Origin: Desulfobacterales bacterium
Lineage (GTDB): Bacteria; Desulfobacterota; Desulfobacteria; Desulfobacterales; UBA5852
Length of the DNA: 5,005 bases
Direction of reading: 5' to 3'
NCBI GenBank assembly: GCA_016735415.1
Contig: JAERRP010000137.1
Span: forward strand, 1-5,005
Part shown: positions 1 to 5,005 of the stretch, piece by piece
Layout: every line of letters starts with the position of its first letter
Position numbering within the stretch: the first letter of the stretch is position 1
The notes under the pieces: model-generated
Told to the model about the DNA's origin: nothing
The model's input: the letters and a program-made list of their open reading frames with translations, nothing else
The model's database searches: none
Program-made: the position numbers and the translations under genes

Positions 1-169
1 GCGGCATGCGCATATCCATCCAGATGAAATGAGGGTGCCATTCCTGAAATTTGGCAATTGCCTCTTCACCATCCTTCGCTTCCTGTATATTGAATCCAAC
101 CCGGGAAAGCAAATCCCGGAGGAGCAAGCGGTTTTCACGGTTATCGTCCACCACCAGAATGCGCCATTC
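1..169 (-). other. Receiver (REC) domain of the sensor kinase, cut at the window edge
   Basis: From residue about 1145 the sequence reads WRILVVDDNRENRLLLRDLL, with the acidic pair Asp1152/Asp1153 that binds Mg. It ends in IWMDMRMP, where Asp1196 (encoded at 16-14) is the expected phospho-acceptor. The Thr/Ser and Lys switch residues and anything after the receiver (a second receiver, Hpt, or DNA-binding output domain) lie outside the window. Confidence 0.94.
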
Positions 170-3100
170 AGGCTGGCCGGATGTGAGTCCGATGACTTCG
201 GCGGCGGGGGTTTCGTCGGGTGCGACCGCATCCGCTTCCGCCAACTGAAAGGGGATGTTGACCTTGAACAGCGTTCCCCGGCCCAGTTCGCTTTCCACCC
301 TGATTTCGCCGTCCATCATGTCCACCAATGATTTGGAGATGGCTAACCCCAGCCCCGTACCGTTTCCCCCGTCGGGGGTGGCGTCAAGTTGAACGAAGGA
401 CTCAAAAATCGCATCCAGTCTATCTTGCGGGATGCCCGGGCCACTGTCCGCCACCTTAAATTGAAGCATGACCAGGGCCGGATCGCCCGCCACCGGTTGC
501 GAGCGGGCGCGCAGCCAAACATCCCCCGCCAGGGTATATTTGACGGCATTGTCCAGTAGGTTGATCAAAACCTGGCGTAGTTTCCCGGCATCTCCAACCA
601 AATAGCGGGGAATTTCCGCATCCAGTGCAAGGCTGAAGCGCAGTCCTTTACCTTCGGCCCGAGATGTCATCACCTGATCCACATCCTGCAGCATTTGGGT
701 CAGGTCAAACGTTTCTTTTTTCAGTTCAATGCGTCCCACTTCAATCCTGGCCAGGCTCAATACGTCGTCAACCATGCTCAGTAAATGCTCACCGCTGCGG
801 TCGATGATATCCAGCATCTCTTGTTGCTGGGCGTTGAGGCTCTCATCGCGGGTCATAAGCCGGGTAAAGCCCAGGATAGCGTTTAGTGGCGTGCGCAGTT
901 CGTGGCTCATATTGGCCAGGAAGCTGCTCTTGGCCTGGTTGGCAATTTCGGCCTCTTCCTTCGCTTCCTGCAATTCCAGGGTTCTTGTCGCCACCTGGGT
1001 CTCGAGTTGGCGATTTCGACGTTCAACCGATCTGACCCGATAACGAAAGCCGCCATAGAGTAGTCCAATGACCAGGAACACCATAGCTCCTCTGAACCAG
1101 GCCGTTTCCCACCACGGCGGGGTTATGGCGATCTTGATCGAGGCTCCTTCCTCGTTCCAGACCCCATCATTGTTGGAAGCGATGACTTTGAAGACATACT
1201 TCCCCGGGTCCAAGTTGGTGTAAGTAGCAAAGCGCCGCGTGCTGTCTACCTCGTTCCACTCATCCTCAAAACCTTCCATCCTGTACTTGTACTGGTTCTT
1301 CTCCGCTGCTCGATAATTCAGCGCAGCAAACTCAAAGGAAAAGACATTGTCCAGGTAGGAGAGGACCAACTCGTCGGTCTCGAGGATTGATTTCTGCAGG
1401 ACCGAATCGTCGCCGATGGGTACCGGCTTGTTCGCCAATTGAAAGTCCGTAATCAAAACAGAGGGGGGAGCTAGATTGTCAGTAATCTTTTCTGGATAGA
1501 AGGCATTGAACCCATTAGGCCCGCCGAAAAACATTTCGCCGCTCGGACTTTGCGAATAAGCCGCGTAGAAATGAATGGAATCGCTTTGCAGCCCGTCACT
1601 GACGGTGTAAATCCTGATGCTTTCCGTGCGGAGATCGAACCTTACCAATCCCTTATGTGTATGAAGCCATAAGCGCCCCTGTTCATCTTCCAGGATTGCG
1701 ATGATGGTATCACTGGGCAATCCGTCTTTCATAGAGTAATTTCTGCTTACCCGACCATTCCGGCGGTCAAATTTATCGAGACCTCCGCCGGTGCCGATCC
1801 ACAAGTTGCCGGCCTGATCTTCATAAATTGTATCTACAGTATCGCTTGCCAGGCTGCGCGGATCGGTTACATCCTGCCTGTATCGTGTGAATGTACCAGT
1901 CTGGCGATCAAACTTGTTGAGCCCGGCAGTAAGAGTTCCGACCCACATTACTCCCATTTGGTCTTCAAAGATCTTTGTCGCCACATTATCGCTCAGCGAA
2001 TTTGGATCGGCCTTGTCGTGCTGGTAGTGGGTAAAAAGCTCTGTATCACGATCGAATGCATTCAGTCCGCCACCATAGGTGCCGATCCACAGTATTCCTG
2101 TCCGGTCTTCACAGATGCTCACAACAGAATTATGGCTCAGGCTGTGGGGATCGTTCTCATCGAACATGTATCTGGTCGCGTCACCCGTATCTGGATCGTA
2201 TTTGATCAATCCAGTCCCCTTGGTGCCGATCCAGATTAGCCCCTGACCGTCTCTATAGATTACCGTTATACTATCTTTGCTTAAATTAACCGGATCAGTG
2301 GGTTTATTGAGATAATGGGTGAATGATTCTGTCTGGCGATCTAACTTGTTAAGCCCGCCGCTGCTTGGACCAACCCATACATTCCCTTCCTGGTCTGCGT
2401 AAAGAGCCCACACACTATTATCACTCAGGCTATCCGGAGAGCCGGGGAGGGCACGGTAGTGGTAAAAGGGTTTTGTATTGCCATCAAGAAAGCTAACCCC
2501 GGCCCCGGTCGCTATCCAGAGCATTCCCTGTTGTCCTCCATAAATATGCCAGATCGTATTTGAGACTAAACTATACGGGTCATCGCTGTCATACCGATAA
2601 TGGCTGAAGGTCTCTGAGTCGCGATCGAATCGATCCAATCCGCCCCCCCAGGTGCCGATCCACAGACCGCCTGATTGGTCTTCAACCACTGAGTTGATGA
2701 TATTGTGGCTTAGCGATTGAGGGTCGTCATCATCATGCTGGTAACGGGTGAAACTGGTCCTTTCCGGATTTAATTTTCCGAGCCCACCTTCCGTTCCCAG
2801 CCAGAGTACACCCGAAGAATCTTCATAGATTGATCGTACCGCATCATTTCCAAGGCAGGAGGAATCAGCGGGGTCGTGCCGGTAGTGAATAAAGGCTTCC
2901 GTATCGGGGTTGAAGCGATTGAGTCCGCCTGCCGTGCCGACCCATAGCACACCGGCACTGTCCTGCAAGACCGCCCAGACAACATCATTGCTCAGGCTGT
3001 CCGGGTCATCAGGATCATGCTGATAACGTGTAAATTGACCACTTTCACGGTCGAGTTTGTTGAGCCCTACTGTCGTCCCCACCCAGATGGTCCCATCCCG

Positions 3101-3601
3101 GTCTTCGTAGACAATCCTGACAGTATCGTTGCTCAAGCTGTGAGGATCATCAGGGTTGTGCTGGTAACGGATGAAATGGTCCTTTTCCCAGTCATATTGG
3201 TTGAGGCCACCATTCCAGGTCCCAATCCACAGTACGCCATCCCGGTCTACAAGTAGAGCGCGGGCACCATTGTCGCTCAGGCTGTTGGGATCATCCGGGT
3301 CATAGTAGTACGCTTTTATACTGGCACCATCATAGCGGTTCAGGCCAGCTAATGTTCCAAACCACATAAAACCTCGATTATCCTGAACCACTGCCCTAAG
3401 TTGATCATTTGAGAGCCCATCTTCGGCAGTGAGCCGTCCAAATCTGAGGTAGCGGTTCTGTAATAGATCCGCAGGACGCCGGGATGCCGCCATGCCCGCA
3501 GCCGTATTCTGCACGCCGACAAAATCAACGGTTAACCCTGAGATAAAGATAGAAGCTGCCAGGAAAGCAATGGTCAGAAATCTATGCAGTGTGCTCATCA
3601 T
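1..3601 (-). CDS. Hybrid sensor histidine kinase with double seven-bladed propeller, Y_Y_Y domain and receiver (C-terminus beyond window)
   Basis: A membrane sensor that should autophosphorylate on histidine and pass the phosphate to its own receiver domain. The 1200 visible residues show: a hydrophobic N-terminus (about 8-25), fourteen propeller repeats (about 66-709), a Y_Y_Y domain (about 762-827), one membrane span (about 836-854), a coiled-coil linker (about 855-890), HisKA with catalytic His900, HATPase (about 1000-1118), and a receiver from about 1145 that is cut four residues after Asp1196. The order implies periplasmic propellers and a cytoplasmic kinase. Two adjacent ATG codons (3601 and 3598) could start it; AGAGGA at 3613-3608 serves either, with slightly better spacing for 3601. 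The frame is open throughout. In Bacteroidota hybrid sensors of this type, ligands are often glycan fragments and an AraC-type domain follows the receiver; neither can be tested here. The family assignment is firm; ligand and output are unknown. Confidence 0.96.
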   Translation of the reverse strand, partial: MMSTLHRFLTIAFLAASIFISGLTVDFVGVQNTAAGMAASRRPADLLQNRYLRFGRLTAEDGLSNDQLRAVVQDNRGFMWFGTLAGLNRYDGASIKAYYYDPDDPNSLSDNGARALLVDRDGVLWIGTWNGGLNQYDWEKDHFIRYQHNPDDPHSLSNDTVRIVYEDRDGTIWVGTTVGLNKLDRESGQFTRYQHDPDDPDSLSNDVVWAVLQDSAGVLWVGTAGGLNRFNPDTEAFIHYRHDPADSSCLGNDAVRSIYEDSSGVLWLGTEGGLGKLNPERTSFTRYQHDDDDPQSLSHNIINSVVEDQSGGLWIGTWGGGLDRFDRDSETFSHYRYDSDDPYSLVSNTIWHIYGGQQGMLWIATGAGVSFLDGNTKPFYHYRALPGSPDSLSDNSVWALYADQEGNVWVGPSSGGLNKLDRQTESFTHYLNKPTDPVNLSKDSITVIYRDGQGLIWIGTKGTGLIKYDPDTGDATRYMFDENDPHSLSHNSVVSICEDRTGILWIGTYGGGLNAFDRDTELFTHYQHDKADPNSLSDNVATKIFEDQMGVMWVGTLTAGLNKFDRQTGTFTRYRQDVTDPRSLASDTVDTIYEDQAGNLWIGTGGGLDKFDRRNGRVSRNYSMKDGLPSDTIIAILEDEQGRLWLHTHKGLVRFDLRTESIRIYTVSDGLQSDSIHFYAAYSQSPSGEMFFGGPNGFNAFYPEKITDNLAPPSVLITDFQLANKPVPIGDDSVLQKSILETDELVLSYLDNVFSFEFAALNYRAAEKNQYKYRMEGFEDEWNEVDSTRRFATYTNLDPGKYVFKVIASNNDGVWNEEGASIKIAITPPWWETAWFRGAMVFLVIGLLYGGFRYRVRSVERRNRQLETQVATRTLELQEAKEEAEIANQAKSSFLANMSHELRTPLNAILGFTRLMTRDESLNAQQQEMLDIIDRSGEHLLSMVDDVLSLARIEVGRIELKKETFDLTQMLQDVDQVMTSRAEGKGLRFSLALDAEIPRYLVGDAGKLRQVLINLLDNAVKYTLAGDVWLRARSQPVAGDPALVMLQFKVADSGPGIPQDRLDAIFESFVQLDATPDGGNGTGLGLAISKSLVDMMDGEIRVESELGRGTLFKVNIPFQLAEADAVAPDETPAAEVIGLTSGQPEWRILVVDDNRENRLLLRDLLSRVGFNIQEAKDGEEAIAKFQEWHPHFIWMDMRMP
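248..937 (-). other. Histidine kinase catalytic core (HisKA + HATPase)
   Basis: The HisKA domain (residues about 889-955) carries the H-box FLANMSHELRTPLNAI, with the phosphorylated His900 encoded at 904-902. The HATPase domain (about 1000-1118) has an intact N-box QVLINLLDNAVKYT (Asn1014, Asn1018), a G1 box DSGPGIP (1052-1058), an F-box around IFESFVQLD (1065-1073) and a G2 box GTGLGLAISK (1081-1090). All ATP-binding and phosphotransfer motifs are present, so the kinase should be active. Confidence 0.95.
1040..1096 (-). other. Transmembrane helix of the sensor kinase
   Basis: Residues about 836-854 (FRGAMVFLVIGLLYGGFRY) are hydrophobic. An Arg-rich stretch (RYRVRSVERRNR) follows immediately, as expected on the cytoplasmic side. 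After it comes a heptad-like charged segment (RQLETQVATRTLELQEAKEE) that should form the coiled-coil linker to the dimerisation domain. Confidence 0.88.
1121..1318 (-). other. Y_Y_Y domain of the sensor kinase
   Basis: Residues about 762-827 match the Y_Y_Y fold that follows regulator propellers: NYRAAEKNQYKYRMEGFEDEW, then a Tyr at 794, the turn NLDPGKYVFKV with Tyr802, and ASNNDGVWNE. It closes with the family's usual ITPPWWETAWF just before the membrane span. In known structures this beta-sandwich connects the propellers to the membrane helix and carries the ligand signal across. Confidence 0.92.
1475..3406 (-). repeat. Fourteen two-component regulator propeller repeats (two seven-bladed beta-propellers)
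   Basis: The protein repeats a 44-48 residue unit with consensus (I/V)YED..G.LW(I/V)GT..GGLN.(F/L)DR.T..F..Y.HD..DP.SLS.(D/N). The blade-core aromatic falls at residues 80, 125, 173, 220, 267, 314, 362, 409, 457, 505, 553, 601, 645 and about 691, giving fourteen units. This equals two seven-bladed propellers, the arrangement known for Bacteroidota hybrid two-component sensors. At the DNA level the period is about 141-144 bases; the exact 11-mer GCTCAGGCTGT (plus strand, encoding the SLS turn) occurs at 2135-2145, 2990-3000 and 3275-3285. Blade 7 reads WIAT and lacks the usual YED and GGLN positions, blade 8 reads WVGP, blade 13 reads WLHT, and blade 14 is the most divergent. The domain should act as the extracytoplasmic ligand sensor. 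Confidence 0.93.
3526..3583 (-). other. Signal sequence or N-terminal membrane anchor of the sensor kinase
   Basis: Residues about 7-25 of the kinase form a hydrophobic stretch (FLTIAFLAASIFISGL) preceded by His and Arg, which fits a Sec signal or uncleaved anchor that exports the propellers. An alanine-rich stretch near residues 34-39 (AAGMAA) could hold a cleavage site, but no single site stands out. If it is not cleaved, the sensor has two membrane spans bracketing the extracytoplasmic part. Confidence 0.7.
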
Positions 3602-3607
3602 ATTGGG

Positions 3608-3613
3608 TCCTCT
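3608..3613 (-). promoter_or_regulatory. Ribosome binding site of the sensor kinase gene
   Basis: AGAGGA on the minus strand ends six bases before the ATG at 3601 and nine before the ATG at 3598. It supports initiation at this tandem ATG pair but does not decide between them. Confidence 0.6.
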
Positions 3614-3909
3614 GAGCGGTGACGAATAACAAGATCTTCATGACGTTGCAATTGATGCGGACGGTGAACATGGTTCCTGTCAATCGGGGGCCGGTCCAGC
3701 TTGGTACGAATCATTGAGAAAATGGTTTTCCGGCCTGCCATGACAGGATACCCCATTGGAAAAATCTTGATAAACAAGCCCGAAAACGATAAGAATATGT
3801 ATTTATAGCCAACTTATTGATAATTTTCTAATACTTTTTTGTATATCAGTCAAGTTATGTATATCTGTAATATCCTGAAAAATGGAATCGTCTAACGTCT
3901 TGTGATTTA

Positions 3910-3915
3910 TATAAT
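3910..3915 (+). promoter_or_regulatory. Possible -10 element for the transporter gene
   Basis: A perfect TATAAT hexamer lies in the AT-rich segment, 64 bases before the ATG at 3980, which would give a leader of roughly 55-60 bases. No recognisable -35 hexamer sits 16-18 bases upstream and there is no extended -10 TG. AT-richness alone makes such a match fairly likely by chance. Confidence 0.3.
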
Positions 3916-3965
3916 ATGTTGAAATTACGAAGCTTTTAACGACTCTGGCTTTATGCCGCCTACAT

Positions 3966-3969
3966 GGAG
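3966..3969 (+). promoter_or_regulatory. Ribosome binding site that favours the 3980 start
   Basis: GGAG ends ten bases before the ATG at 3980. The in-frame ATG at 3953 has no purine-rich site upstream, so 3980 is preferred as the transporter start. Starting at 3953 would add nine residues (MPPTWSVEI). Confidence 0.5.
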
Positions 3970-3979
3970 TGTTGAAATC

Positions 3980-5005
3980 ATGGATTCTCCAAAAGGAATC
4001 CTGAATGTCATTCGCCATATTGGGCCGGGGATAATTCTATCAGGATCGGTGATAGGCTCCGGAGAGCTTTTGGTCACCACCCGCATGGGAGCCCGGTTCG
4101 GAACCATCTTCCTTTGGGGTGTGATCCTTTGTTGTGTGATCAAGTACTTCGTACAAGTCGAATTAGGTCGTTACTGCATCAGCAACAACCTGACGAGCAT
4201 ACAGGCTTTTAACCGGTTTCCCATCGCAAAAATCCGTAAGACAAGCGTTCTAAACATATTCTTTTTCGCCGTTTTGGCAATGATCACCCCCGGCTTCGCG
4301 GGAACCTTTGGCTCGTGTGCCGGACTGCTTTACTCGCTTTTTCCAACGATCCCCGCAGGGTTATGGGGTATCATCCTATTCGCCAGCGTGACAGCTTTTC
4401 TCTGGAGAGGAACTTATACGGACATAGAAAAGATAGTTGTGGTCCTTGTTGGAAGCTTCAGTTTATCCATCTTGATCTGCTTTTTCTTATTGCAGGGGAC
4501 AACCTATCATATAACAGGTTCGGAATTGCTCAGCGGGCTGACTTTTAAAGTCCCGGAGGGTGGAATGTTAGTGGCTATGGCGCTAATGGGCTCTGTGGGG
4601 GTGACTGCCGCGGAGTTGTTCTTTTATCCATACCTGATTAAGGAAAAAGGATATGGCGCACACGTGGGAACTCGACCTGCAACCAAAACTGAAACCTGGG
4701 CACTTCGTCAAAAAGGATGGGTGAAAGTTTTAAAGACCGACACGCTTATTTGTACGGTCATAGCCACCGTTACAACGGCAGCATACTATCTTGTTGCGGC
4801 ATCCGTCTTCCACTATGGTCTTGGTAGAGTACCCACGGGTATAGGGGTTGTACAGGGTCTTGCCGCCATGTTCACTGAGAGCTATGGCAAGTGGTCCTAT
4901 TGGCTATTCATGTTTGGGGCCTTTTGTGCGCTTTATTCCACCTTATGCGTCAGCGCCGCTGCCTTTGGTCGGTTATGGACGGATTTCTTCTATAGCCTGC
5001 AAATC
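3980..5005 (+). CDS. Divergent Nramp-family-like membrane transporter (C-terminus beyond window)
   Basis: An integral membrane protein of the Nramp (LeuT-fold) family; 342 residues and about eight membrane spans are visible: roughly 14-36, 43-62, 93-118, 125-142, 151-172, 196-218, 254-277 and 303-328. It aligns without gaps to the TM1 region of MntH-type proteins: GPG at 15-17, then GSGE at 26-29 where classical proteins have DPGN, then MGARFG...LW. In TM6, GSVGVTAAELFFYPY (204-218) places VTA where MPH is expected. TM3 has TPGFA (103-107) where TDLAE is expected. The long TM6-TM7 loop (EKGYGAHVGTRPATKTETWA) and the FGAFCALYST motif in TM8 look like an Nramp-like group I recall from environmental bacteria. 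The residues that bind Mn/Fe in classical Nramp are missing, so the substrate is unknown and a manganese transporter name would be misleading. It diverges from the sensor kinase gene. The start at 3980 is chosen on its GGAG site. Confidence 0.92.
   Translation, partial: MDSPKGILNVIRHIGPGIILSGSVIGSGELLVTTRMGARFGTIFLWGVILCCVIKYFVQVELGRYCISNNLTSIQAFNRFPIAKIRKTSVLNIFFFAVLAMITPGFAGTFGSCAGLLYSLFPTIPAGLWGIILFASVTAFLWRGTYTDIEKIVVVLVGSFSLSILICFFLLQGTTYHITGSELLSGLTFKVPEGGMLVAMALMGSVGVTAAELFFYPYLIKEKGYGAHVGTRPATKTETWALRQKGWVKVLKTDTLICTVIATVTTAAYYLVAASVFHYGLGRVPTGIGVVQGLAAMFTESYGKWSYWLFMFGAFCALYSTLCVSAAAFGRLWTDFFYSLQI

Larger units (their letters stand above)
3602..3979. other. Divergent intergenic region
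   Basis: This gap of 378 bases must hold the promoters of both outward-facing genes. The half next to the kinase (3602-3780) has mixed composition, with short G/C-rich patches such as the one at 3685-3697. The half next to the transporter (about 3781-3945) is markedly AT-rich. No tRNA, riboswitch or strong hairpin is apparent, and no convincing coding frame fills it. I found no good -35/-10 pair for the kinase; TATAAA on the minus strand near 3804 lacks a matching -35. Confidence 0.6.

Noticed and set aside
1958..2239. Plus-strand open frames within 29-1043 and 1958-3256
   Set aside because: They lie opposite the continuous 1200-codon kinase frame. Their repeated patterns (such as GADPQY and VFTDAHN) are the complement of the propeller repeats, so they are shadows and not genes.
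2621..2627. GCGATCG resembling part of the cyanobacterial HIP1 palindrome
   Set aside because: It is not the full GCGATCGC and similar GATCG strings here encode the recurring FDR(D/E) residues of the blades, so it carries no taxonomic weight.
1475..3406. The regular repeat as a CRISPR array or a minisatellite
   Set aside because: The period of about 141-144 bases, in-frame variation and clear beta-propeller consensus show that it is a coding repeat.
3675..3748. Inverted repeat TCCTGTCA (3675-3682) and TGACAGGA (3741-3748)
   Set aside because: An 8-base pair of arms 58 bases apart is about what chance gives in a region of this length, and the intervening sequence forms no clear hairpin.
3953..3979. 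Upstream ATG at 3953 as the transporter start
   Set aside because: It is in frame but lacks a ribosome binding site; the added residues show no family feature, whereas 3980 has GGAG at suitable distance.
3803..4018. A minus-strand open frame of 71 codons across the intergenic region and the start of the transporter gene
   Set aside because: It overlaps the well-supported transporter start on the opposite strand, has no recognisable domain or ribosome binding site, and ends in AT-rich non-coding DNA.

Overview
The window holds two partial genes transcribed away from each other, with a non-coding gap of about 380 bases between them. On the minus strand, 1200 codons of a very large hybrid sensor kinase run from position 3601 leftward off the edge at position 1. 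On the plus strand, 342 codons of an Nramp-family-like membrane transporter run from position 3980 off the right edge. Both reading frames stay open from their start codons to the window edges, so neither gene shows a frameshift or premature stop in the visible part.

The kinase reads, from its N-terminus: a signal sequence or membrane anchor, fourteen 'two-component regulator propeller' repeats (two seven-bladed beta-propellers), a Y_Y_Y domain, one transmembrane segment, a coiled-coil linker, a HisKA dimerisation domain, an HATPase domain, and the first half of a receiver domain that is cut at the window edge just after its phospho-acceptor aspartate. This is the layout of the hybrid two-component sensors best known from Bacteroidota. 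There the propellers sit outside the cytoplasmic membrane and bind a ligand, and a DNA-binding domain often follows the receiver. Whether such an output domain exists here lies outside the window.

The transporter keeps the Nramp topology and flanking signatures, but every position where classical Nramp proteins carry metal-binding or proton-pathway residues is changed. TM1 has GSGE where DPGN is expected, TM6 has VTA where MPH is expected, and the TM3 acidic residues are absent. It belongs to a divergent Nramp-like group whose substrate should not be assumed to be Mn or Fe.

The gap (3602-3979) has a mixed-composition half next to the kinase and a strongly AT-rich half next to the transporter, with one perfect TATAAT hexamer upstream of the transporter. 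The propeller-Y_Y_Y kinase, moderate GC content and Shine-Dalgarno-like sites before both genes suggest a Gram-negative bacterium of the Bacteroidota/Calditrichota/KSB1-like (FCB) assemblage or a similar lineage such as Acidobacteriota. This is an inference; no marker gene is present. I see no RNA genes, mobile elements, CRISPR arrays or terminators.
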